From positions 14,845,222 to 14,909,221 of the forward strand of contig NC_054085.1 in the NCBI RefSeq assembly GCF_017562075.2: a stretch of 64,000 nt of DNA. Direction: 5' to 3'. This stretch comes from Anopheles merus (Eukaryota; Arthropoda; Insecta; Diptera; Culicidae). Below, piece after piece: positions 54,733-63,634 of the stretch. The notes beneath the pieces are model-generated. The model saw nothing but the letters and a program-made list of their open reading frames with translations, had not been told where the DNA came from and ran no database searches. Position 1 is the stretch's first letter; each line of letters begins with the position of its first letter. The translations under genes and the position numbers were made by a program.

Positions 54733-56403
54733 TTATACAAGGCGCCGCTTCCTCGGTACCGACTTTCGCAACCCTTTGTACAGATCCGCCCGTACGCTAG
54801 CATGTCTCAGCTTGTTGGATAAAAATTTCTCCACATAAAGCGGGTCGGCGAGGTGCGTCGCGCTAGTGGCAACGTATTGGAACAGCCGCAGGATGTTGCT
54901 GTACTTAAACAGCGCGTAGCTTCCTTCCCTCCTTCCTCGCCACGTAAACTTGGGTAGAAAGTGACGATCGAACAGGAGGTCCAACATTTCCATCATGCGA
55001 CGATCCGGATCAGATTCGTAGCCAACGGTCTCGCTAGCCCAGCGATGCACGCGCACACGAATCTCCGGATCATTCAGCTGCTCTTCGAACGCATCCAACT
55101 CTTCGATGGTGTTAAAGCGATCGATAATAATCTCCGAGCTAGCGGTCAGCCTTTTGGGCTGCATCTTTTGTGCGGTTTGAGGAACGGGGGGCAAGGAAGA
55201 AGAATGAGAAGCAGGAAGAGGAGGAGAAGAATGAGCACTGGATTCCGCGTTGTCGTCTTTTGTCGCAATCATGTCCGGTGCCGAGGTTTCTATCTTCGCG
55301 ATGCTGCTATCTTCGTCCTCTAACGTAAATGATGGTGTCGCGGATGTCTGGGTGCTCTCGTCGTCTTCTTTCGTGAAGGTTGGAGTTTTGTCCCCCGTCG
55401 GAAGGTTGCGCATTTGCTGCGCTAGCCTCAGCTTTGCCGCGGAAAGGTGGTTCAGCTTTCTGGAAAAGAATTCTGCCACAAACCGTGGCGTGGCTAGGTG
55501 CGTCTGTGTCGTACCGGCGTACTGGAAAAGGTCAACAATGTTGGCGTAGTCCACCATGGCAAATTTGCCCATTCTGCTTCGGCCGGTCCAGGTAAATTTC
55601 GCCAAAAAAGCTATATCTATTAGCGCGTCCAGTATTTCCACCATGCGCTTGACCGGTTTGCGCTCGTGGCCGATGGTGTAGTCGATCCAACGGTGAACCT
55701 GCGTTCGATATTCGTCGTCGTACAAACGCTCCTCGAAATCTTTCATCTCTTCAATGCAGGTAAGCGGGTTGACGTAAAACTCGAACGCGCTGTGCGGCGG
55801 TGACCATGCTTGGGCGGATGGCTTGCGCAGGTTGCTTGTATTGCTACTCCGTGTGGGAAACGATTCTTCCGCCAACTCGTCCAAACTTTTCTCCACCCGA
55901 CGGAAACCATCGTACAGTCTTTTTCTCACCGCATCGTTGCTGCTTTCGATCTTACGCGTCAGCTCGACGAGCATGCCGGTCAGCTCCTCTTCGTCCGGTT
56001 CGTCCTCGGACCGAGCAGCTGTCTGGTTCCCATCCCGGAAACCGTTTTCTTGCTTCACTTTCAGACTCGACCCATTACTGACATCACCCGGTCGGTTGCT
56101 CTTTTTTGACGCACCTCCGCCATAATCCTTCCAGTGCTTTTGTAACGTGTCGATCATTTTGCCAGCTATCGCAAGCGACTGTATGTTTGAGCACTTGATC
56201 ACGCACGGGTGTTTTTCCCACCCGGGCAACGGAGTGCTGCTGGCGTCGACCAGCAGCGCATTGAGCGTGGTAATGTTCCGCACGCTCGGCCAGCAGAGGA
56301 ACGCTTGCGAGTCTCTTTCGTCCCGCTCGAGCCATGTTTCGGGCGCCGCAATCAGCTCCTTGTTGCCGCCCTCGTCCACTATTTCCACTAAGATGTAGGG
56401 CAT
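54733..56403 (-). CDS. DUF4806-like array gene 9 (556 aa, two modules)
   Basis: The start is MPYILVEIVDE at 56403 after TTGTAG|G. The N-terminal block (1-85) has PETWLE, FLCWPSV and W64. The DPFxDV motif is absent and the linker is short. The helical block is MLVELTRKIESSNDAVRKRL. Module A is about 211-300 (FEERLYDDEYRTQVHRW, FLAKFTWTGRSRMGK, DLFQYAGTTQTH). Module B is about 425-510 (FEEQLNDPEIRVRVHRW, MLDLLFDRHFLPKFTWRGRR, RLFQYVATSATH) and is of the A type: the protein ends with RKSVPRKRRLV, the basic SVP motif placed at the extreme C-terminus. The linker is Ser/Thr/Pro-rich. It groups with gene 10 rather than genes 3-8. Confidence 0.86.
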   Translation of the reverse strand: MPYILVEIVDEGGNKELIAAPETWLERDERDSQAFLCWPSVRNITTLNALLVDASSTPLPGWEKHPCVIKCSNIQSLAIAGKMIDTLQKHWKDYGGGASKKSNRPGDVSNGSSLKVKQENGFRDGNQTAARSEDEPDEEELTGMLVELTRKIESSNDAVRKRLYDGFRRVEKSLDELAEESFPTRSSNTSNLRKPSAQAWSPPHSAFEFYVNPLTCIEEMKDFEERLYDDEYRTQVHRWIDYTIGHERKPVKRMVEILDALIDIAFLAKFTWTGRSRMGKFAMVDYANIVDLFQYAGTTQTHLATPRFVAEFFSRKLNHLSAAKLRLAQQMRNLPTGDKTPTFTKEDDESTQTSATPSFTLEDEDSSIAKIETSAPDMIATKDDNAESSAHSSPPLPASHSSSLPPVPQTAQKMQPKRLTASSEIIIDRFNTIEELDAFEEQLNDPEIRVRVHRWASETVGYESDPDRRMMEMLDLLFDRHFLPKFTWRGRREGSYALFKYSNILRLFQYVATSATHLADPLYVEKFLSNKLRHASVRADLYKGLRKSVPRKRRLV

Positions 56404-57123
56404 CCTACAAATTAAAACGCGAGATGTAGAACTTTTGATCTTCAGCTATGTTTGCGTAATGTTACCTGCTGCTGCGACAAGATGGTTACGTGTTGCACTA
56501 GGTCTTGATGTACATTGGCTTGCAACAAATGGCTTTCCCTTATAATTTTCACCATACGCCACAGAAACGCAAAATTCCTGCACGGAATCGGCACAAGCAC
56601 GACGCTTGTGCTTTTGTTTGTTGTTATTCGGGCTCTTGAAACAAACATCTGTCATTTCTCGTATGTCAAATAGAGCGCAAGGAACAGCGCTGGATGCAAT
56701 ATTTCAATGAAATATTTACAGCGCTTGAAATATGTCACCAGATTCAAACACTTCGCCCGTTACTGGCTATTCCCCCTTTTCCATCCATGTGATACAGTAC
56801 TTTGATAAAGGGATTTATCGAATTGTTATTTTTATGATAAAACCAAATGAAACGCTATGGCAAAAAAAAAAGAACTACATACATACTTTCTCATGGAGAA
56901 CGGATCTCACGATTCCGTGCCGTGTATCGTCAGCCTAAAGGTGTCACAATAAAGCGAAAAAAACATGTCTTAGGCTAAATCATAGCTATATAGAAGAGCC
57001 TTATCTCGCAATTAAATATAAAGAATGGAACAGATTGTATAGATCTGGCAGTATACAAAACAGCCCCTCAACCTATCCCAATATCAGCTTAAAAATTTTC
57101 ACCGTACGTAAAAACCGTCCGCA
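56404..57123. other. Spacer between array genes 9 and 10
   Basis: Gene 9 leader with donor GTAACA near 56463, ACAAACATCTGTCATTTC at 56641-56658, a paired half-motif at 56695-56719, and the gene 10 3' UTR. No other gene was seen. Confidence 0.5.
56695..56719. promoter_or_regulatory. Paired imperfect palindromes upstream of gene 9
   Basis: TGCAATATTTCA (one mismatch) and TGAAATATTTAC (right end changed) lie one base apart, 292 bp before the ATG and about 41 bp after CTGTCATTTC. Confidence 0.5.
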
Positions 57124-58491
57124 TCATTCCGACTCGTCATCCGCGCTCATGAACAATGTTGGCTGCATGTCCTCCTCCGGCTTGAGCTCTATATTGCTAA
57201 AGTCTATGTACTCATCGTCATCCTCCATCACATCCTGCGTTTCGTTTGAATCTTGTTTGAACTGCGTCTGTAAGTTGTTGCTGCTGCTGTTACCAATGCT
57301 ATCCTTGCCAGCCTTGCCAGAGTCACTGGGCACCTTTTCCGAGATGGTACTGTAGTCGACCCGGCTTATCTTAACGTACTTTGTGCTCTCATCGACCTCA
57401 CGCACACTGTTGTCCGGCTTGCTCGTTCGTATTTTTCTCGGTCCCGGCGAGTGCGGTACGCACCTTCGCAGCCCCTTCAGCGTAGCGGCACGGGTCGTTG
57501 CGTGTCGAAGCTTTTTCATAAAAAACTGCGACACAAAGAGCTTGTCCGCCTGGTGCGTAGAGGTCGTCCCGGTGTACGCATACAGGCTGATGATGTTGCG
57601 ATACCCCGCGAACGCCCGCTTCTCGATCCCCTTCGAGCTAGTGCCGGTCCAGCTGAACAGCGGTAGCAGGTGCCGATCGAACATGAGGTCCAAAATTTCC
57701 ATCATGCGGGCCTCCGGATTGCGCTCGTACGAAACGATACTATCGATCCAGCCGTGCACCTGCTTGCGATAGTTTTCCACATTTAACCGCTCTTCGAACT
57801 TGTTCATTTCTTCCACAGTTTTGAGAGGTTTCATATTGAAGCCAAAGTAATTTTTGGTGCTAACCGCCGCCGGCGCTGGTGATGCTGCTGCCGGGACCGT
57901 GTTCGAGGTGTCCGATGCGTCCGTCAAGTCCTCTACATCTCCCCGCTTGTGCATTAGGCTGACCATTGTTTTCTGTATTCGATAGAAGCCCTCGTTCATT
58001 TTCTTCGTCATCTCTTCTTGATTCTTTTCGATTAGGCGCTGGAGTGCGGTAAACATTTCCATTGCTTGGGACGTTCTAGGTACCGCGCCTTCCTGCAATA
58101 GATCCGCGTCGGAGCAGGCAGCATCGTCAAGGATCGATTCATCGAGACACCTTTTCTGCGCATTTTTACGCGTGTTCGCGGCAGGACTGCTAGAGGTGGC
58201 TTTGGCACTTGCGCCCTGTTCTGGGCTGGGGTTCTGCATGTCCTCTATCGCTTTAGTTGCCAGCGCGAGCGTCGCCAGGTTTGACCGCTTAATGACACAC
58301 TCGTGCTTTTCCCACATCAATGACGGTACACTATGCGCATCCTGTAGCAGTGCATTTAGTGAGTTAATGTTCCGCACGTTCGGCCAACAGAGGTACTGTT
58401 TGCCATTTGTGCAATGGACCCAGCCCTCGGGTGCAGCTAGAATCTCCTTATTCCCGAGTACGTCCGTCGTTTCGAGCACCGCGTAAGCCAT
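57124..58491 (-). CDS. DUF4806-like array gene 10 (455 aa, single module)
   Basis: First-placed member, next to Ubc9. The start is MAYAVLETTDV at 58491 after TTTGCAG|G; MAY replaces MPY. The N-terminal block (1-85) has PEGWVH, YLCWPNV and W61. The DPFxDV motif is absent. The helical block is MFTALQRLIEKNQEEMTKKM. A single DUF4806-like module lies at about 218-310 (FEERLNVENYRKQVHGW, MEILDLMFDRHLLPLFSWTG, SLYAYTGTTSTH), followed by LRRCVPHSPGPRK, a variant of the SVP motif. The ~70-residue tail is Ser/Asn-rich and ends strongly acidic (MEDDDEYIDF). Single-module layout is shared with gene 1 at the other end of the array. Confidence 0.86.
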   Translation of the reverse strand: MAYAVLETTDVLGNKEILAAPEGWVHCTNGKQYLCWPNVRNINSLNALLQDAHSVPSLMWEKHECVIKRSNLATLALATKAIEDMQNPSPEQGASAKATSSSPAANTRKNAQKRCLDESILDDAACSDADLLQEGAVPRTSQAMEMFTALQRLIEKNQEEMTKKMNEGFYRIQKTMVSLMHKRGDVEDLTDASDTSNTVPAAASPAPAAVSTKNYFGFNMKPLKTVEEMNKFEERLNVENYRKQVHGWIDSIVSYERNPEARMMEILDLMFDRHLLPLFSWTGTSSKGIEKRAFAGYRNIISLYAYTGTTSTHQADKLFVSQFFMKKLRHATTRAATLKGLRRCVPHSPGPRKIRTSKPDNSVREVDESTKYVKISRVDYSTISEKVPSDSGKAGKDSIGNSSSNNLQTQFKQDSNETQDVMEDDDEYIDFSNIELKPEEDMQPTLFMSADDESE

Positions 58492-59114
58492 CCTGCAAAC
58501 AGATTTAAATTATCGTTTGATGAGGTGGGTCAGGAACATAAAAACGGGTCAATTTGGGTTACCTTTACATCAAATGCATGAAATTTCCTCAACTCCAAGA
58601 TTGGCAGGTACGGTGAAGAAGGGTATGCCGGTGACACCGAACAATCGTTTTATTTGGGACCGGAGATATTATCAATATTCCGGAGGTACAGATGAGCCTC
58701 TTCCATTCGGAGCATACGCTTCAACAATTTTAAACGCTATCGAATGCAATATTCCGAGTTGAACAACTATTCGACCCGCGCAGGCACACGGCGTTGTTTG
58801 GGGCTGTTTCTGGTTATTTTGGTTTCTGTTGACAAAACCACCTCAACTGTCATGCAGCCCATGACAGACGCACACACACGCATACGCACACGCACACATG
58901 TAGCTGGCTGCGATGAATTGTTCGAGAAACAAAGGCAGCGTGAATTATTTCAAGGGAAGCTGTCAGCCCATACGCATCATAAACAATATTGGGCGCGTGG
59001 AAAGCAGCGTCGCGTAGCTCCCCCTAAACAAAAATCAGAACATCCTACGCATTCCCAGAAAAAAGCGACCAACCGGCACCATAACCAAGAGACTGCGAGT
59101 GCCCCGATCGAACC
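58492..59114. promoter_or_regulatory. Divergent promoter region of gene 10 and Ubc9
   Basis: 623 bp between two divergent starts. It contains CAACTGTCATGCAG and ATGACAGACG near 58843-58870, a (CA)n-like stretch, and TGAATTATTTCA at 58941-58952 (one mismatch from the palindrome). A plus-strand 81-codon ORF at 58517-58762 has no recognised family and was not called. Confidence 0.5.
58941..58952. promoter_or_regulatory. Near-palindrome TGAATTATTTCA (gene 10 / Ubc9)
   Basis: 450 bp before the gene 10 ATG and 163 bp before the Ubc9 ATG; it could serve either or both. Confidence 0.4.
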
Positions 59115-59594
59115 ATGTCCGGAATAGCAGCATCGCGACTCGGCGAGGAGCGCAAAGCTTGGCGCAAGGATCACCCGTACGGCTTCGTCGCACGTCCGGT
59201 GAAGAACACCGACGGATCGCTGAATTTGATGACCTGGGAGTGTGCCATTCCCGGCAAGAAGGGCACTGCCTGGGAGGGTGGACTGTACCGCCTGAAGATG
59301 ATATTCAAGGACGACTATCCGACGAGCCCGCCGAAGTGTAAGTTCGAGCCGCCGCTGTTCCACCCGAACGTGTACCCCTCCGGGACGGTGTGTCTGTCGC
59401 TGCTGGACGAGGAGAAGGACTGGCGCCCGGCCATCACCATCAAACAGATCCTGCTCGGCATACAGGATCTGCTGAACGAACCGAACATCAAGGATCCGGC
59501 CCAGGCGGAAGCGTACACCATCTACTGCCAGAATCGGCTGGAGTACGAGAAGCGCGTGCGTGCACAGGCCAGAGCAATGTCGTCGGCCGACTAA
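59115..59594 (+). CDS. Ubc9: SUMO-conjugating enzyme E2 (Ubc9 / lesswright)
   Basis: Transfers SUMO from the E1 (Aos1/Uba2) to target lysines, mostly in the nucleus. The 159-aa protein covers the full UBC fold in one exon: N-terminal basic helix RLGEERKAWRKDHP for SUMO contact, PTSPPKCKFEPPLFHPNVYPSGTVCLSLL with the catalytic Cys at about residue 93, the two-residue insertion DEEKDW typical of Ubc9 against other E2s, and IKQILLGIQDLLNEPN. Length and sequence match the Ubc9 family closely. The ATG context is ACCATGTC. AATAAA at about 59625 is a likely polyadenylation signal. Confidence 0.97.
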   Translation: MSGIAASRLGEERKAWRKDHPYGFVARPVKNTDGSLNLMTWECAIPGKKGTAWEGGLYRLKMIFKDDYPTSPPKCKFEPPLFHPNVYPSGTVCLSLLDEEKDWRPAITIKQILLGIQDLLNEPNIKDPAQAEAYTIYCQNRLEYEKRVRAQARAMSSAD

Positions 59595-60190
59595 GCGGCC
59601 CCCGCGGTTACGCGGATCTAATGGAAATAAATTTATTTAACCCCACTACAACACACTTAGCCCTTAGTCGCGAGACTTTTGTTATTATTAGTTTGGAGCG
59701 CAAGCAAGAATATAACTTTTGTATAAACTAGCAAGCATTTCATTTTTGTCTTATTGTTTGTGGGGCTGGAGGGAGAGGGGAAGGGGCGGACGATGGGTAA
59801 ACAATCATCCACCATTATTGTAGGGCCGCCATCGCTCCCTCTTTCATTATTATTAGTATTCGCAACAACCAGCATTGGCGTTTTCAATCATGTTGGTTAA
59901 AGCGATCACTTTTCCAGAAATTTAGTTCGTCGATTTTCATCGGGAGAAATTTATTTTTTAAAAATTACAAAATATATTTTATAACCAAAGGGCTTATGGT
60001 CATCAACAACTACTTTCATGCAAAGTTGACCTTCTGCCGATGAATTATTTGTTAATTATTGTTTCTTCTTCTCTATAGCTTCTCTTTTATCTTTATCCCC
60101 TCCTTAAATTAGCCTCTGAATTTAGACTTTTAAAACCAGACTTTCGATTCCAATCGAATAATGGAAAAGCATACCCAATTCTGCTTAAAT
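59595..60190. other. 3' region of Ubc9 and of the small minus-strand ORF
   Basis: The Ubc9 polyadenylation signal near 59625 lies here; beyond it is AT-rich DNA with no gene seen. Confidence 0.5.
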
Positions 60191-60430
60191 TTAAGCTTTG
60201 TGCTTCATATCGGCCGGAAGGTTTCGGCGAAAAAGGGGGAAAACATACTCCTTCTGTGTGTTATCGGCTAAAAGTTTCTCCCGTGCGGCTAGTTCTTTCG
60301 TGCTTCCTTCCGCACAGCTCGGATGCATGAGTTTTAGGTCAAAGTTTTCCGTTTTAGGACGCGCCAAATTGTGGAAAAGATTATTTGCCCAGAAGTGTTT
60401 GATGTTTACGTTTAGATTAGAAAATTGCAT
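60191..60430 (-). CDS. Small unrecognised protein (79 aa)
   Basis: ATG at 60430, TAA at 60193-60191. The composition looks protein-like: FWANNLFHNLARPKTENFDL, MHPSCAEGSTKELAAREKLL, VFPLFRRNLPADM. It has no signal peptide or clear membrane segment; it is amphipathic and mildly basic, which would suit a small mitochondrial or complex-associated protein, but I do not recognise the family. It is divergent from RpS12 and shares its upstream region. No intron is needed. Confidence 0.55.
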   Translation of the reverse strand: MQFSNLNVNIKHFWANNLFHNLARPKTENFDLKLMHPSCAEGSTKELAAREKLLADNTQKEYVFPLFRRNLPADMKHKA

Positions 60431-60765
60431 TGCTGTCAAATCGAGAATCGATCAAGCGCCCCCAAATCAGAGCCGCCTGTTCTGTCTGATGTGCCCGGGT
60501 TAGCAATTGTGTTGTATGAGCTGGTAGAAAATTATTTTAATTGTAAAATGGTAAAATTAAATCCGATTTTGACTCCTACGCAAATTGGCTGCTTGCTAAA
60601 TTATTTTTTATTCCCCAAAATTAGCTGTGAAATATTTCAAACCATTTCAACTTGCTTGAAATCAGTTGCAATGGCTTGAATTTGCTTGACAGCTGAAGTG
60701 TTGAATCATCTGACAGCTGACAGGCACCATCAACTTCCGCTCGGCGATCTCCGGCAGATTGCTGT
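60431..60765. promoter_or_regulatory. Bidirectional promoter region (79-aa ORF / RpS12)
   Basis: It contains the palindrome at 60628-60639, then TTGACAGCTG (about 60686) and CTGACAGCTGACAG (about 60710), followed by the RpS12 leader. The order palindrome plus TGACAG motifs mirrors the array promoters. Confidence 0.5.
60628..60639. promoter_or_regulatory. Palindrome TGAAATATTTCA between the 79-aa ORF and RpS12
   Basis: About 138 bp before the likely RpS12 transcription start and 198 bp before the 79-aa ORF start. Shows the motif is not restricted to the array. Confidence 0.55.
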
Positions 60766-60840
60766 CTTTTTCCTTCTTTTCCGTCAATCGTAGGCTTCGA
60801 TAGTGAAACACATTTCGTGTCGCTTAGCAAATAAATTGCC
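60766..60840 (+). promoter_or_regulatory. RpS12 5' non-coding exon with TOP-like start
   Basis: CTTTTTCCTTCTTTTCC from 60766 resembles the 5' terminal oligopyrimidine start of ribosomal protein mRNAs. The exon ends at a donor GCC|GTAAGT (60841). The intron would run to the acceptor GTGTAG at 61241, four bases before the ATG. Confidence 0.5.
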
Positions 60841-61244
60841 GTAAGTGCTGGAAAATGTCGATTTGTGCACCGCCAATGACATCAAAATGAATCCCGCAAC
60901 GTTCGGCTGCAATGTAGGCGTGTAATTGCGCGGCCTGGCTGGTCGAAAGTGGGCTGAAATAGCATAAATAGAGCCACCGTTGTGCTGCGCCGTTTGGTAC
61001 CCCGCGATGTACGGATGGATGGATGTGTGTGCGCGCGGATGTACGGTTGGAGTCGGCCGGTGGTGTTCTTGTGTGTGACCATTTGTCAGCGGATGCGGAA
61101 GATGTGTTTTGATGTCAGCGCGGCGAACCGATCTTCCATGTGGTCGTGCTACTGTGCTGGAACAAACTAACGCTCTGTTTTCTTTCTTTTTTTCCGTCTT
61201 TTTGCTGATTTGGTCCTCGACCCCGCACCTTGGTGGTGTAGACA

Positions 61245-61918
61245 ATGTCCGACGTCGAAGTGTAAGTATCAGTTTGTTGACATGGCTGGGTGCTAGAACG
61301 CAAGTGTGCCACAAAACACGCTTACCAGCAAATGACTTCTACCAACATCACTTGTGTGTGCAACTATTAACGGATGTTTCGTTGTCCTTCTCTCTTCCGC
61401 GCCGTGTGTTACAGTGAAGCCCCGAGTGCGCCCGTCGATGGCTCGATGGATGTCAACACCGCCCTCCAGGAGGTGCTGAAGAAGTCGCTGATCGCCGACG
61501 GACTGGTGCACGGTATTCACGAAGCGTGCAAGGCGCTCGACAAACGCCAGGCCGTGCTGTGCATTCTGGCCGAGAGTTGCGACGAGCCGCAGTACAAGAA
61601 GCTGATCACGGCCCTGTGCAACGAGCACCAGATTCCACTGATCCGTGTCGATTCCAACAAGAAGCTCGGCGAATGGTCCGGCCTGTGCAAGATTGACAAG
61701 GAAGGCAAGCCCCGAAAGATTTGCGGCGCCTCCTGCGTCGTGCTGAAGGTAGGTGTTTCGTTCAATGGAAATTCTTCGATGGCTGGCTGTCCCGTCGTAT
61801 TTCCTGTCAATCACGGTAATGCATTTCTCGTCTTTTTTGTTCTCGTCAATTTCAGGATTTCGGAGAGGAGACTCCAGCCCTCGATGTCATCAAGGAGCAC
61901 CTTCGGCAGACAGCCTAA
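61245..61918 (+). CDS. RpS12: Small ribosomal subunit protein eS12
   Basis: Component of the 40S subunit. Exons 61245-61261, 61415-61748 and 61856-61918 give 137 aa. Junctions keep frame (GT|T and AAG|GAT) with GTAAGT/TTACAG and GTAGGT/TTTCAG ends. The sequence shows the eS12 (L7Ae-like) fold: DVNTALQEVLKKSLIADGLVHGI, CILAESCDEPQYKKLI, ALCNEHQIPLIRVDSNKKLGEW, and GASCVVLKDFGEE. Length matches the family. The coding region of the first exon is only 17 nt. Convergent with ZMYND10, 165 bp between stops. Confidence 0.96.
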
Positions 61919-62083
61919 ACCACAGTTGCCGTACATTATGAGTTATTTTGTGAACGTGTAAGAAGATCACACATAAACCGAGGTGTATCCTGCTGAAAGA
62001 TTACACAAAACCACTACATCTTCTGCTGTGCGCAAGTTTATTATCGAGAACGGTCCGCAATCTCTACCGGGGGAGGAGGGGCA

Positions 62084-63634
62084 TTATTTCAGCTGACGAC
62101 AGAGTTCTTTGTGGTCGGTCCAGTTTTGCAGCTGACAGTCGCTGTTTGTGAAAGAAGAAAAATTATGTGTATGTGACGAAAATTGGTACAGTACTGTAGT
62201 TTCAAACTGGAATCCAACTAGATTGGAATTGTCTTACCGAGAGCAATAGTATACGTGCATACAGTTGGAGCATTTCTTGGCTGCCGAACCTCCACAGTTG
62301 CCACACACCTTGACCGCGTTCGCGTCATTTTGACCCTGCTTGCGCCTTTTCTCCTCCTGCTCGGTGTATCGCTCCAGCAGGTCGGTATTATAGGCAGCGC
62401 CAATGCGTTTTGCCATTTCGACCACATCGTGCTCTTCCAGGTCAATGAAAATTTTCCGCTGCTTTTCCACAATCTGGTCCCAGCCGGTACGCCGAGCCGC
62501 TTGCACCAGCCGTTCGCGTACCTCTGGCAGTTCTTCCAGCAGCAACGAAGCAGTGGAGCCCCCCGCTCCTCCTCCCGCCTCGTTCGTGAGCTGAAGCGTG
62601 CAGAGATGCTGCTTCAGCGGGATCAATGCTGGCAGCTGATCGAGCAGCTGTTCGTTCATTAACCCGACGCATTTGCCAATTTCCCGGTGCCGGTAGCCGT
62701 TGATTTCGTAGTCCCTCATAAGATCGCCGTTGAACAGCAACCGATACAGACAGAACCACGTTTGGGCTTCGGTTTCCGTCACCTTCAGTATCGCGTCGCC
62801 GTGGGCCGGTATCCAGCTGCCGTTGCGATACTTTTCAAACACACCTTCGTGGTTGCGGCGCAACCACGGCTTGGCGTGTAGCACTTCCGCAATAAGACAA
62901 GGAAAGTCGTGGACACGTACTAGCCGCGTGGCAGCACTCAGCGGCAACTGGTCCAGACCTTCGACGAGGTACGACACGATGCCGAGCGATTTGACTCCGA
63001 TGCGGAAGTCCATGGTGCGTCCCATGCGAACCACTTCCTCGGCGGTCGATTCGTTCAGTAGCTCGTCCGGCGGTGGATCATCCTCCCGGTCGTTGTACCC
63101 GTTCGCTAGCAGGCCAATCAGTCGCCCGGCAGCCTGGGCACAGTAGTCGATCAGATCGAGTGCGTTGCTACCGAGCGCCTCGCAGCCGGACCGATGGTAA
63201 AGGACCGTTTCGAGCAGCGAGCACACGTTGGCCTCGTGGTAGATCACGCTGTACAGCACGAAGGAGGCGTCGGGGTTCTTCAGTGCTAGCAGCCGAGGAA
63301 GGACCTCCGTGCGCCACACCAACACACTGTACAGCTCGTGCACCAGAAGTGGAATTTTGTCCTCCAATATTAGCTGCTCCTTCACCACCTCTTCCTGCTT
63401 GGTGGTGGCTTCTATGAAGGCCTGCTGGCAGAGCTTCTGCAGCACTTCGTGTTGTTCGATCCATCTGCGGAGGGGGAGTAACACACGTGGATGGAGAGTA
63501 ATTTTGAAGATTACACGGATGGAAATGAAACTTTCTTACCCTTTGCTGCCAATATCGGCCACCTGGTAGGGACGAATGCTTTGAACAAATGGTTCTATTT
63601 CCTCCGGGAAAACTGCACACGGATACGAAGCCAT
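62084..63634 (-). CDS. Zmynd10: ZMYND10, axonemal dynein assembly factor
   Basis: Cytoplasmic factor needed to preassemble axonemal dynein arms; in insects this concerns chordotonal cilia and sperm. Exons 63634-63540, 63464-62238 and 62141-62084 give 459 aa, close to the usual ~440. Junction codons fit (GG|A Gly, CG|C Arg). Features are an N-terminal FPEEIEPFVQSIRPYQVADIGSKGWIEQHE-type start, a long helical middle (VIYHEANVCSLLE, DYCAQAAGRL, CLYRLLFNGD), and a C-terminal MYND zinc finger from about residue 420 with CGNCGG, KKCSNC, YYCSRDCQ and HKELC ligands split by the last intron. The ATG context is CACAATGGC on the minus strand. Confidence 0.93.

Noticed and set aside
58517..58762. 81-aa plus-strand ORF between gene 10 and Ubc9
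   Set aside because: Lies in the divergent promoter region, has no recognisable family, and overlaps the gene 10 leader.
60841..61855. Possible snoRNA in RpS12 introns
   Set aside because: No convincing C/D box pair or H/ACA hairpin with ACA could be identified by eye.
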